Positions 12,641 through 22,812 of a stretch of DNA of 64,000 nt are shown piece by piece (position 1 is the first letter of the stretch; every line of letters starts with the position of its first letter). Both the position numbers and the translations under genes were made by a program. Location of the stretch: positions 15,863,631 through 15,927,630 of the forward strand of contig OY294070.1 in the NCBI GenBank assembly GCA_958510875.1. The letters run 5' to 3'. A model generated the notes under the pieces. It did not search any database and had not been told where the DNA came from. It saw only the letters and a program-made list of their open reading frames with translations. The stretch comes from Endomychus coccineus. Its lineage: Eukaryota; Arthropoda; Insecta; Coleoptera; Endomychidae.

Positions 12641-13085
12641 CCAAGTGGAACCACGATCCCAGTTCCCCAGTAATATCAGTAATATCAGCAGTGCAACGTG
12701 CATACCGAAGGCAATACCAAACAGAATATTCAGGTCATCAATGCATTCTGTGATATCGGCAGTTCAAGAATACAAGCTCCATTAGCAAACCTAAAAGCAT
12801 AGGAAGACTCAGCTTTCCTAACGAAACGATCGAGGTGAATAAGATATGGAAGTAGGCCCACCCAAACCATTACCTACCCACAATCTCTCAATTTGTATAA
12901 CATCCAGTATTGAAATGATGAGTCTTTTTCAATGCTTCTCCGTCTTACTCGCCTAATTCGCATAGATGTCGTTGGCCGATGACAGATTACTGTCATTAAA
13001 AATCACCTTGGGTGAGAACTAGTAAATATTTATGATGAATGTGCAGATAATAATTAAAAATTGTGCCACTATATTTGAATTGGAG
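12640..13085. other. Upstream region of the carrier gene
   Basis: The short first coding exon of the SLC25A51-type gene should lie here or further upstream, but no convincing ATG-containing exon with a matching donor was found. Confidence 0.3.
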
Positions 13086-13953
13086 GGACTTCTTCGCTGC
13101 TTATGCAGCGGCTGTTGTCTCCACAACAGTAACGTATCCCATGAACAAATTGGTATTTCGGCAGGTGATTACGTGAAATATATTATGCTCGACACATCGA
13201 ACTCATGTCAATGTTATTTTTCAGATGTTACATGGAACAGGAGCTACGGTGGCAATTACTCAGATGAAAAAAGAGGGAATCAGATACCTGTACCGTGGAA
13301 TTTTACCACCATTATACTATAAATCTTTTTATGTGTCAGTAGCGTTTGGTATTTTCGAAACGACCAGACAAACTTTGACCGACTTGGGGGCCAGCAAGGC
13401 AACAGCTCAAATGGTTAGCGGGAGTGTTGCCGGAATTTTCGAGAGCTTATTGACGCCCTTGGAACGAATCCAAGTATTATTGATGGACCCCAAATACAAC
13501 GTGCACGTCAAAAATACTAATGCAGCCTTCCGGATGGTTGTGAAAGGACACGGAGTGAAGGAATTGTACCGCGGGTACTCAATGACAATCGTTAGGAATA
13601 TAATTGGTACGTCATTATATTTTGGGGCGAGGCGACTTATCGAAGATAATGGACCGGCGATCGAAAGCAAATTTGGCAAGTCGCTTTTGCACTTTGCCAC
13701 CGGGTCGTTGACGGGAGTGGGGGTGACTTTTTTGATCCAACCGATCAATACTGCGAGAGTTGTCGAGCAAAGTAAGCTTGGTGGAGACTTTATATACTTG
13801 CTTAGAGCGGTGAAAAATGTTTACGTTAGCAGAGGAAGCAAAATGAGACACTTGTACCATGGACTAATGGCTAATTGTATGAGAGCTTTCATGTCTTGGG
13901 GGGTTCTTAATTTGTCTTATGAACATATTAGAAAATTCATCTATAAATTGTAA
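13086..13953 (+). CDS. SLC25A51: SLC25A51-type mitochondrial NAD+ carrier (5' exon not identified)
   Basis: Two exons are readable: about 13086-13164 and 13225-13953, separated by a 60-bp GT-AG intron in phase 0. The first exon ends TVTYPMNKLVFRQ, the first-repeat carrier signature. The second gives YRGILPPLYYKSF, then TPLERIQVLLMD (second signature) and QPINTARVVEQSKLGG (third), ending NLSYEHIRKFIYKL before TAA. The signatures and the ISWG/NATYEF-like tail match SLC25A51/52, inner-membrane carriers that import NAD+ into mitochondria. About 269 codons are seen against roughly 297 in human, so only a short N-terminus is missing. An in-frame TAA at 13051-13053 shows the start lies in an earlier exon. 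The acceptor at 13084-13085 is weak and is the least certain boundary. Confidence 0.88.
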
Positions 13954-14440
13954 TAATGGATGGTCATTTCATTTCTTTTCACCTTATTTGGGGATCTGAT
14001 AGAGAGCTTGCTCAATTTTCATTACTAATTTGGATCAAACTGATACTTGAGGTGTATAGATTTAGTTATTTTGTACATGACGAGAAAACTTCTTGATATA
14101 GTTGTAGTTTAGATTTATAAATTATTATAATAATTGACCACTAATTAATTGAAATAATGGATCCACAGACATTATTATCACAGGGTGATTATTACAGGGT
14201 TCTGTAAAGTGTCAAACGATGTTGAAAGAACGGTGGCAAATCCTGGCTCTTTCAAAATTGGTTCGATATGAAGACAAAATCATTCTTGTCTCAAATAATA
14301 TCTTCAATAGATTCAACACGCACCAAAATGGTACTGTTTTGATTCAATATAAACTGTTTTAAGAAAAAACAAGTAATTGGGACTTAAATGTAAAGATGTA
14401 TAAAGTTAATTGCTTTACTATTTTTACTTCCCTCCCTATA
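13954..14440. other. Carrier 3' UTR and spacer
   Basis: AT-rich DNA follows the stop codon with no perfect AATAAA in the first 200 bp. Nothing else is recognised before the mariner terminus near 14442. Confidence 0.4.
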
Positions 14441-14441
14441 T

Positions 14442-15352
14442 GTACGAGGGCAAGGTGATAAGTCCCCGAATAATAAAACAAATGGTGCCACAATCGAAAA
14501 TCCCATGTAACTGTACCATCTTTAACTATAACGCATTAAAATTTTCAGACTGACATGTCATTCAGTTCTGTTTTGAGACCCATCAGAAGCAAGCAACCTT
14601 GAAGATTTTTGTAAACATGGAAAAGAGTGAATTTCACGTCTTCACTAAACATTATTTCTTGCGTGGAAAAAACATTACGCAAACAAATGCATCGCTTGTT
14701 AATCATTATGGGACTCTCCACCATCGATTGGAACGATTCACAAGTGGTTTACCGATTTTCCTTGTGGTAGTATGACCACAAAGAACGCCGAAAGTTCTGG
14801 TTGTCCACCTGAGGTCATCATGCCAGAAATCGTCGATGAAATGCATGATGTGACCTTGGACGATTGACGAATTAAAGTGCACAAGATTGGTGAGGTTATG
14901 GGCATCTGAACCGAACGGGTACGGAACATTTTGCATACATTTTTCAATATGAGAAAGCTATCTGCCAGAAGGGTGTCGCTTTTGCTCTCTGGTGACGACA
15001 AGCGCGACAGTGTGACAACTTCAAAAGAGTGTTTGGCGATGTTCAAGCGCCGTTTCGTAACCGTGTACGAAACATGGATCCATGACAACACACCAGAGAC
15101 CAAAGAACAATCGAAACAATGCACTAGTCTTGGCGAATCGTAGCCGAAAAAGGTCAAAGATAGTTTATCGGCCAACAACAGCGACAGTTATTTGCAATGC
15201 ACACGGTATCGTCTATATCGATTACCCTGGAAAAGGCAAAACCACCGGCGTATATTATGCAGAGCTGTTGGATCGATTCGACGCCGATTTCAACCGAAAG
15301 CGGCCGCATTTGGCAAAGAATAAAGTGCTTTTCCACCAGGACAACGAACCGG
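14442..15352 (+). mobile_element. mariner element, 5' part, truncated by LINE sequence
   Basis: A terminus-like TACGAGGGCAAGGTGATAAG is followed by the transposase start MEKSEFHVFTKHYFLRGKNI at 14617. Later blocks include RKLSARRVSLLLS, a KECLAMFKRRFVTV.ETWI block, KEQSKQ and KRPHLAKNKVLFHQDNEP. These are the mariner HTH region and the first two catalytic-site regions. Stops and shifts make it inactive. The sequence changes abruptly to LINE reverse transcriptase just after the HHDN-like block at about 15352, and the mariner C-terminus is absent. Confidence 0.8.
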
Positions 15353-15845
15353 TTGACGGAGTATCTTCCGTTACAATGGCTATCAACGCAGGTATTCCAC
15401 AGGAATATGTATTGGCATCAACTTTGTTTCTGCTCCATACAAATGATCTGCGGGAAGCGACCACCTGGCCCGTCCACAGCTTTGAAGAACTCAAGCTTGC
15501 GTCTTCCCAAGTTAGGCTGATCCTACAATCCCTAATATATCAACTATTCCCATGAAGTCTTCCATATCCATGCTCGGGATCACCACCAAAAGCACCCTCT
15601 TATGGGATGCTCATGCGAGGTCCATTGCGGAAACAGCTTCACAAAAACTTGGTTTTCTATTCCGTGCCAAGAGCTACTTTACATCCCAGCAGCTCCTCAT
15701 AATTTACATAACACAGATTCGACCTGTCCTGGATTAGTGTTCATATGTTTGGAGTTCGGCTCCCAAACATACGCTGAAGCTATTGGATTCTACCCAGAAG
15801 AGAGATATTCGTCTGATTGCTGATGTCACACTGACGAGTTTATTG
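15353..15845 (+). mobile_element. LINE family A fragment, RT palm and C-terminus
   Basis: Reads GVSSVTMAINAGIPQEYVLA then STLFLLHTNDL (a PQG motif changed to PQE). After a deletion it continues ITTKSTLLWDAHARSIAETA and SQKLGFLFRAKSYFT to SQQLLIIYITQIRPVLD and a WSSAPKHTLKLLDS block. The family matches 27130-29645 and 62590-63175. Confidence 0.75.
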
Positions 15846-15852
15846 AGAAAGG

Positions 15853-16735
15853 CAGTGGCGGCTCGTGAGCTATGAAAGAGGGTGGGCACCAGAAGAAACT
15901 TACCTATTTTTTGTACATAAAATCCATTCTCCTATTTTTTATGCTGGAAAAAACGTCTATGACTTTATTGTCAAAATCCAGAAAAGTTTTAATGCGGTTG
16001 AGGGTGGAAAAACATCGTTCACATGCTGCTGTCGACATGGGTGCTGTACAAGTAATATCTAACAGTTTGTATGTTTCCATCAAACCCTTTTTAGGTTGTT
16101 GACTGTTATGAACACTAAAATTGGCAAAATGCCACCTACGTCACAAATGTCATCGCGCTCATAAATTGCTGAAAGTTCATTTTTCAATTTTACAGTGTCC
16201 AACATAGGATAAGATTTCATAGTTTCATCAAAATGTTTTTGTGGAAATGCATGTCTATAAGTTTTAAAATTTTGAGAATCAAATAATTTTGCAGCACTTA
16301 AGTGATCCCTAAAATCAATTCGGTCGCTAATTTGGCTTAAAATAGTGTCAAATACTTTCTTTGCAATAACAGCTCTGTTATCTCCAGCTGTAGTTTTTGT
16401 CTTTTCCTTGCAGGTTCTTCATTATTGCGTTCTTGATTGTCATTGTCAGTAGAATTTCTAATTCAAATAATTTGCTCTTGGAATTGTTCAATTGCCTTTT
16501 GCAGTTGATCTCTGTCAATTCCGCCCATTTGAGTCTGATTAAATAATATTTCAACATGTGGCATGATGGAATGGAACATATTTTCAACGAGTAGAGAAAT
16601 CCCAGGCAATTCAAATGTTTCAATAAACCAGTTGCTCCACTAATAGTAATTGAATCCATCCCATCTTCGTCAATAATTTTGTCTAAACATTCTTTGAAAG
16701 AATCCTGGTGTTCAAATGATGTGTTCACGTTTCGA
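15853..16735 (-). mobile_element. hAT transposase, C-terminal part (ZMYM1/TTF-type)
   Basis: The terminus CAGTGGCGGCTCGTGA at 15853 fits the YARNG start of hAT inverted repeats. Read on the minus strand, the sequence includes ISGATGLLKHLN, RDELQK-like linker sequence, and near the end TAPMSTAACERCFSTLNRIK, the hAT C-terminal dimerisation motif. Frame breaks occur at about 16440 and 16120. The 5' end of the element is not recognisable past 16735, so it is truncated. Confidence 0.8.
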
Positions 16736-16739
16736 CTTT

Positions 16740-17430
16740 TGAAAATACAGCGTGTAGGAACAGCGCTTCAGACTTCACGTCTTCGAATTTAATTCACACA
16801 CTGTACACTATGAAGGCAAGACGTTTACTGAAGATACGACGCTTTGTGTCCCAAACCGACGGTATATGCGCATATGGAGAAGATAGCCGTAGTCAGTCGA
16901 ATCATACTTAAAATAGGTACACTTCAAAACGTTCCCCGGAACATAGTTTTGAGACTGTATGTGCCTGACGTGAACAGGCACATTTCGATTTTATAATTAA
17001 GTTTACTCTGATGATGGCTACTTGGTAGCCGAAAGATTCTCAGTACTTTAATAGTATTTTTACTGGATAAGATTGATTATTTTTTATCTACAGTCGCCTT
17101 GTTTTGTTTCGATTTGATTCGACTAAAATCGATTTGAAAATTATCTGACTCTATACTAAGGTGGCGTCAAAATATTTGATTTAATTTTTTTTTCAGGAAC
17201 TTCAGGGTACGGTATCATTAAATGCTATTCTTGTTCAATATTGTCCAGTTTTAATTTTCATCATAGTCGTACGTAACACTCTTTGGTTTAACACATCTAA
17301 AAAAATTTCAATAATTTGATGTGATTCCATAATTCACACTAAAAAGATACTCCTTGTGATTTTCCTTGGAGTAAAATGAGGTCAGGAAGAGTTGCTCAAA
17401 ACGCGTAATTCGAGCAACTCTGTCAAGAAT
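16740..17430. repeat. Spacer with a Penelope-associated inverted-repeat piece (about 16960-17090)
   Basis: The stretch TGATGATGGCTACTTGGTAG followed by CCGAAA, a nearby GTGCCTG...CAGGCAC element and TTTTTACTGGATAAG has relatives at 23430-23600 and 35400-35596. The family resembles the long-terminal segments that flank Penelope-like elements. The rest of the interval has no recognisable content. Confidence 0.5.
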
Positions 17431-17431
17431 T

Positions 17432-17542
17432 TGTAGTATAGGAATCTTCCATCCCTATACGAGATTACCTAAAATCCCTCAATTACAGAATACAACCTTA
17501 TTTCTATTATTGAATATATGTAATCCATATGTGATCCCCACA
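17432..17542. repeat. Left 111-bp TG...CA direct repeat (LTR-like)
   Basis: It is almost identical to 19969-20079 over the full 111 bp (for example CCTAAAATC against CCAAAAATC). Confidence 0.85.
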
Positions 17543-17852
17543 TGGCGATCTCTACCAGTCTTTTCTGAGGAAAAAAGAAACGAACCGCTTCCTATTCACA
17601 TCGCCATATGTGATCCCCACATGGCAATCTCTACCAGTCTTTTCTGAGGAAAAAAGAAACGAACCGCTTCCTATCCACATCGCCATATGTGATCCCCACA
17701 TGGCAATATCTACCAGTCTTTTCTGAGGAAAAAAAGAAACGAATCGCTTCCTATCCACATCGCCATATGTGATCCCCACATGGCGATCTCTACCAGTTTT
17801 TTCTTATGAAAAAGAAACGAACCGCAGGAACATATATGGAAGTGATCCCCAC
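17543..17852. repeat. Minisatellite, four units of 79-80 bp (last one shorter)
   Basis: Unit starts (TGGCRAT) are at 17543, 17622, 17701 and 17781, with a degenerate fifth at 17853. Each unit ends in CATATGTGATCCCCACA, which is the end of the 111-bp repeat. The array therefore looks like an amplified LTR-end/primer-site junction. Minus-strand open frames here are by-products of the repetition. Confidence 0.9.
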
Positions 17853-18618
17853 ATGGCGATCCGGCCAGGATTGTACCTAAGGGCATTGTTGAGAAGTGTA
17901 GAAAATTTGTGTAAAAATTTCGTTATTGCTGAAATAGGCATAATGAAGAATTCTAATGATAATAAATTGATGAGCGCAAGAATGTAGTAAAGAAAGACAT
18001 AAAGATGGTACAAAGATAACATATGTTTCTATATATTGTTATGATTTGTTATGATTTCCTAAACAACATAAAATGATAAAATTTAAACTTACCGAACATT
18101 AAAATTAGAAAAGGTTGATAAAATATATAAAATATGGAATTAAAAACATTATTAAAAGTTAATTTATAAGTAGTATAAGGTATTAAACAATGTATAACAA
18201 AATAAACCAGAATGTAATATAGAATAAGAAGTGTAAACAAGAAACAGTGAAAGTGGATAAACGTACAGTGATACGAAAGAGTAAATCATAATTGAAATGA
18301 TTCCAAGACTATCATAAGATAGCACAAACTATTAAAATATGTTATAGATTTAAGATAGAATTAGGAAATTTGAGTTACTTATATAATGTTATAGAAATGT
18401 TATTGATATTTTATATTATGTATTAGATTTAAGAATTGACAAATGTCAAAATTGACATAAATATTGGAATAATCAAGTTAATATGAACCTAATCATAGGT
18501 TATCTTATACCAAAATATGTGGAAAAATTTAGGCAATATCAATTTAAATAGCAGAAAGCACCATCACTTTAAATAATTTGAAAATCTTCAATAATTCAAA
18601 ATTTATAGAATCGTCAAT

Positions 18619-18840
18619 TCTGATTGGTCGAGACAATTTAGATACATCAAACAGTCAACAATTTAAAAGTTATGTCAGTTACAACAATGACCAAAACATC
18701 CTAGATTAAGAAAGGAAGCACCTCATTGGTTAGAAATGACATCAATTGGCGTCGTTTTGGAAGCCCTATAAAAGGAAATCTGAAATAGGAGCTAGAACAG
18801 TTTGCATTTACATCTAAGATCAAAAGCATCTCCTGCAGCT
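18619..18840 (+). promoter_or_regulatory. Promoter-like block inside the LTR-like unit
   Basis: Inverted CCAAT-type ATTGG boxes precede TATAAAAG at 18767-18774. The 16-mer TCTGATTGGTCGAGAC at 18619-18634 recurs exactly at 42802-42817, in another promoter-like block with a TATA-like site downstream. No coding sequence follows either one. Confidence 0.35.
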
Positions 18841-19968
18841 CAAGTTAAATTCCATAACCTTAGTTTTTGGTAACATCGGAGAACTCAAGTAGTCTCTGTA
18901 GCTCCGACAAGTTAAAGTAACCGAAGCAAGTAAATTATTCCTACGAATCAAGTAGTGTTCCTGAGTATTCGAACAAAGTTTAAGGTTATAATAACCACAG
19001 TTAATAAGTAGCATCGTAGAACATCCAGTCTTCGTTCCAGTATATTATTGAAGAAGTTTTATATCTTAAAAGAATAAAACAAGTTAACAATTTATTATCA
19101 ACAGTTCCTGAATTTATAAAGAAGTAACAACTTAGTTTACCTTGTGTATGTGTATAGCAGAGTAGTTGTTTTTAAAGTGAATAATCAAATAATCAAGAAG
19201 ATATAAAATCAACTGAACATGCCAACATTTTCTATCATATTATTGGATATAACTAAAAAGTAAATTTATTCATAATATCTTTATTGTATCATCATTTGTA
19301 TATCTGAAAATAAGGTTGTCGTTTGTAAACAAGAATTACTATTAAGTTTTTGAGGTTAAACATAGAAATTTTAGAACATAAAATATAAGTCGTAAAATCT
19401 GTAAGCCTAAAATATATCATAGAGTCATTAATATTAAAATATAGAAACTTTTAACATTCAAACAAAATATTGTGTTTAATTCCATATAAAATAATATAAA
19501 AAGATCGTTATCATTGAAATCAATCAAAACAAATCAGACATATAAAATAAATATAATTCAAAACATTCAAATCAAAATAAAAAGCTAGCCGGAAATTAAC
19601 TTAAAACTTAGAATCCAAATAATAATCACAAAGATTAAATAAACTCAGTAAAGAGTTTCTTAACAATATATATAAGTGAATAACTAATTTGGAAAAATCT
19701 GATAACTTAATATAAAAGAAATTTTTTTTAATATAAATTGGAAACAATGTTATGATGAAATCACATCTAAAGAGTATGCGCAAATCCCACAGTATAATAA
19801 TAATATGTGTGACCATTAACTAAGAACAAAGTTTGTAAATGATATAGTGTATCAAATAGGATAAGATAAAGGGACATTTTTTTGTTGTAAAATAAAAATA
19901 AGGTACGTCAATAGGAAAGAAAAATGTTAATCTGGCAATTGAACATTTTTTTACTCCGCGTTGGAAGG

Positions 19969-20079
19969 TGTAGTATAGGAATCTTCCATCCCTATACGAG
20001 ATTACCAAAAATCCCTCAATTACAGAATACAACCTTATTTCTATTATTGAATATATGTAATCCATATGTGATCCCCACA
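19969..20079. repeat. Right 111-bp TG...CA direct repeat (LTR-like)
   Basis: Partner of 17432-17542, followed at once by AATT. No long polypurine tract precedes it; only GGAAGG is visible. Confidence 0.85.
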
Positions 20080-20083
20080 AATT

Positions 20084-20756
20084 GTCTTTTCCACTCTCGG
20101 AGTGCTAGTGGAACGAAGTCTGCCCCAATCACTTTTCCTGTTTCCAAAAGTTCCAGTTTCACTCAATCTTTTATGCAAACGCGTGGAGTTTTTTGGCACA
20201 TTTAAAATTTCGCAGCTTTAAAATTAAGTTGCTCTGTCGTTACCTATAGACAAGGTTTGCTGTAGTGAAAAAAGAAATTTTTTCACGGTGAAGAAAAGAA
20301 TAGGGTTCTTGTATCGATAGAGATGGAAAAATGTCAACTTTTATTGACAGTATTGTACAAAAAGTTTTTTCCGCGTACCTCTATCCAAAGTATACATTTC
20401 CTGACCTCATTGTAGGGAGCAAAGTCGTACTTGTCCTCCCCTGAGTGACGTCATGGTACGTCATCAATAAAATAACTTATACGGCATTGATGCCTTAAAC
20501 TATATTCTATTATATAAATATAAATTTTGTCGTTTATTTATAGAACAGTGTATTTTGCAAAATGGTAGAAATCAGTAAATTGTTATTTTAATTTAACGAT
20601 TTTTACATTAATAATTTGACTTCAATTCATAGATTCATCCGATTTTCAAATTTAGGACAGAAATATTATAGCATGCTATGATCGATTGACAGGTTAACAG
20701 TTTCTAAGTGTGTTACGATATAATATATCTACAAAATATAAAATAATTAAAAAAAA
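20084..20756. other. Spacer upstream of Crypton-like copy 1
   Basis: No coding sequence. It contains TGACGTCA at 20446-20453 and a run of AT-rich DNA before the recombinase ATG. Confidence 0.3.
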
Positions 20757-22115
20757 ATGAGTGATTCAAGCGAATTGGAAGATATAAATGATACACCACC
20801 GGATATTTTGGAACAAGTTAATATAACAGTACAATCTCTATTACCCCAAAAATCTGTAGAAAAATACGGAAAACGGTATTCACATTTCAAGCAATGGGCC
20901 GAAGAGAAGCATATTCGTACTTACTCAGGAAATGTTATTTTGGGGTATTTTTCACTATTAGCAAACACGTTAAAAGCCTCTACATTGTGGTCCAAGTATT
21001 TGATGCTACGTACCATGCTTCAAATGAAATTAAATGTGGATATTAAATACCCAAAATTAATTGCTTTCTTGAAAAGACAAAACCTAATAAGGCAAAAAAC
21101 CTTCTCAAGAGAGGAAGTAAATAAATTTTTACTAGAAGCCCCCGATGATGATTATTTATTAATGAAGGTGAGATATTTTCAAGAAGTAAATATATCAAGA
21201 AAATAAAAGTTAAACGGCAAATATTATAAATTATAATAGAGCTACAACAATACGCCATGTTCATGATTCCGCAGAATTTGTCTGTGGATCCCGGCAGCGC
21301 AATGAGTTGGTGCACCGCTCACTGTTCATGATAAGCTTGTAGGTGTTGGTTCAACTTTCGGCGTCGACAGCTTTTTTTTTAATTCTATTTTCTTTGTTTT
21401 GTAGGTTCTCCTCATTTTCGGAATTTCAGGAGCATGCAGGTGTGACGAGCTCCTTAAAATGGCCACTACAGATATTGAAGATGAAGGTTCAATTTTAATA
21501 GTAAATATACCAAATTATAAAACAAATATACAGAGAATGTTTGTAATCAATGCTTCACCGGGGAATGGCCCTAATTATATTGACATTTATAGAAAATATA
21601 TATCGCTAAGTCCTAAAACAGATCAGACACGTTTATTTGTCTGGTATAGAGCAGGAAAATGTATCAACCAAATGGTTGGAAAAAAATACTATTTCTACAA
21701 TTCCTAAAAAAATTGCAAAATTTTTAAAACTGCCTAATGCCATAAGTTATACCGGGCATAGTTTCAGAAGAACCTCGGCAAGTTTACTTGCAAATTCTGG
21801 AGGAGACATTCTTGCTTTAAAGCAATACGGAGGTTGGAATCTACGAATATCGCTGAAGGGTATGTGAAGCAATCTCTTGCAAAAAAGCGAAAAATTTCGA
21901 AGCAAATTATGGGAGTCACTGAAGTTAATGAAATTGATTGTAATCAGCGAAGTACGAGTACTTCTCGGGGGTACCAGCTGTATGATAATGTTGTTAATGA
22001 AAATATCACGAAAACTGCTTCGGCTCCAGCTCTCACTTCTGGTGGTATTCAAATAACCACTGCTCAAAACTGCACGTTTAACATTAGTATAAATAATTAC
22101 TCTACCACAAATTAA
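20757..22115 (+). pseudogene. Crypton-like tyrosine recombinase, copy 1, broken
   Basis: Two exons: 20757-21167 (MSDSSELEDINDTPPDILEQ to DDDYLLMK) and 21405-22115. They are joined in phase 0 across a GT-AG intron of 237 bp. Exon 2 has the first catalytic Arg block (SGACRCDELLKM), then YTGHSFRRTSASLLANSGGD with the H-x-x-R pair, GGW and AEGY with the nucleophile Tyr. The frame is broken twice: one extra A in an A7 run near 21684, and one missing base just after GGW near 21838. The two indels cancel. The C-terminal QNCTFNISI tail is shared with copy 2. DNA integrase of a Crypton transposon is the likely former role; the family assignment is from motif order. Confidence 0.75.
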
Positions 22116-22539
22116 AAATATGTAGGATGCAAGAATGAAAATAACGTGCCTATAAGTTATACTGTACCTACTTCTTAGTTTAACTTCTTTAATAAATTTT
22201 GTTTGTTAGTTTCATGAATAAATTATTTAAAAATGACTTTGTTATTTGAGGGAGGCGGAAAAATCATATGTATAACATGGGGGTAAAGTGCCTTTACCTC
22301 CCTTGAATAGTAAACTTCATCCTCGGGAGGAAAAGTAGCACCTCCCTCCCTTGTTATACAAATAGCTATTAAATTGCAAATGGTACTTGATTTTAAACCT
22401 TTCTAATTATGTATGTTCTTTGGTGATTTAAATATTTTTATTAGTCTAAATCTATTATTGTACCGACGCATTCGTAGAGTGACCTTATGAATAACGACTT
22501 TTTCAATTCTATTTCTATTCTATTCTAGTAACTTGATCG
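22116..22539. other. Spacer between Crypton copy 1 and the NBL1 promoter
   Basis: Contains paired purine/pyrimidine blocks (GGGGGTAAAGTGCC, CTTTACCTCCCTTG, CGGGAGGAAAAG) and nothing recognisable as a gene. Confidence 0.3.
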
Positions 22540-22812
22540 AAGCAGCGCCGTTTCAAAGTTGCCGCCCGAAATGTTACATAAACAGGTGTTTTAAGATCAA
22601 CTTACCTTAGGAAAGAACAAGTACAAGTAGTATATATTCAGTTGTTCCGTGACCTTTCAAGAGAATTATCATGACGACGGTAGCTCCAACGCAACTGTAA
22701 AATCTCTATTACGTCTAATAATTTAATCTTTTCGCGTACCCGAAGAAAGATACGCTTCTCCTAGTTCGATAAGAAATTTCCGTAAAAGTGAAACTGTGCC
22801 GTCTTGAAATAT
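22540..22812 (+). promoter_or_regulatory. Proposed promoter and 5' UTR exon of the NBL1-like gene
   Basis: A TATATATTCAGTTGTTCC stretch near 22630-22647 holds an arthropod initiator-like TCAGT. Unlike its surroundings, the next 170 bp is not repeat-derived. It ends CTTGAAATAT followed by a perfect donor GTAAGT at 22813. The last two bases, AT, would join G of the next exon (25308) to make the start codon. TGA at 22805-22807 is in that frame, so translation cannot start earlier. Confidence 0.55.

Larger units (their letters stand above)
17432..20079. mobile_element. Non-autonomous LTR-retroelement-like unit (TRIM/LARD-like)
   Basis: Two 111-bp direct repeats, both starting TGTAG and ending CCACA, bound 2,648 bp. 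AATT occurs immediately before the first (17428-17431) and immediately after the second (20080-20083), as a 4-bp target duplication would. Directly after the left repeat the sequence is TGGCGATCTCTACCAG, and TGG is the expected start of a tRNA primer-binding site. The interior has no open frame of note but contains a TATAAAAG promoter-like block. The assignment rests on architecture only. Confidence 0.5.

Noticed and set aside
13407..13860. Minus-strand frames over the carrier gene
   Set aside because: Antisense shadows of the SLC25A51-type exon.
17552..17779. Repetitive minus-strand protein in the minisatellite
   Set aside because: The unit length is near a multiple of three and stop-free by chance; the sequence is LTR/primer-site-like.
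17378..20413. 13-bp inverted pair ATGAGGTCAGGAA / TTCCTGACCTCAT outside the LTR-like unit
   Set aside because: Short, 3 kb apart, not at element boundaries; could be chance or an older host element. Not used.
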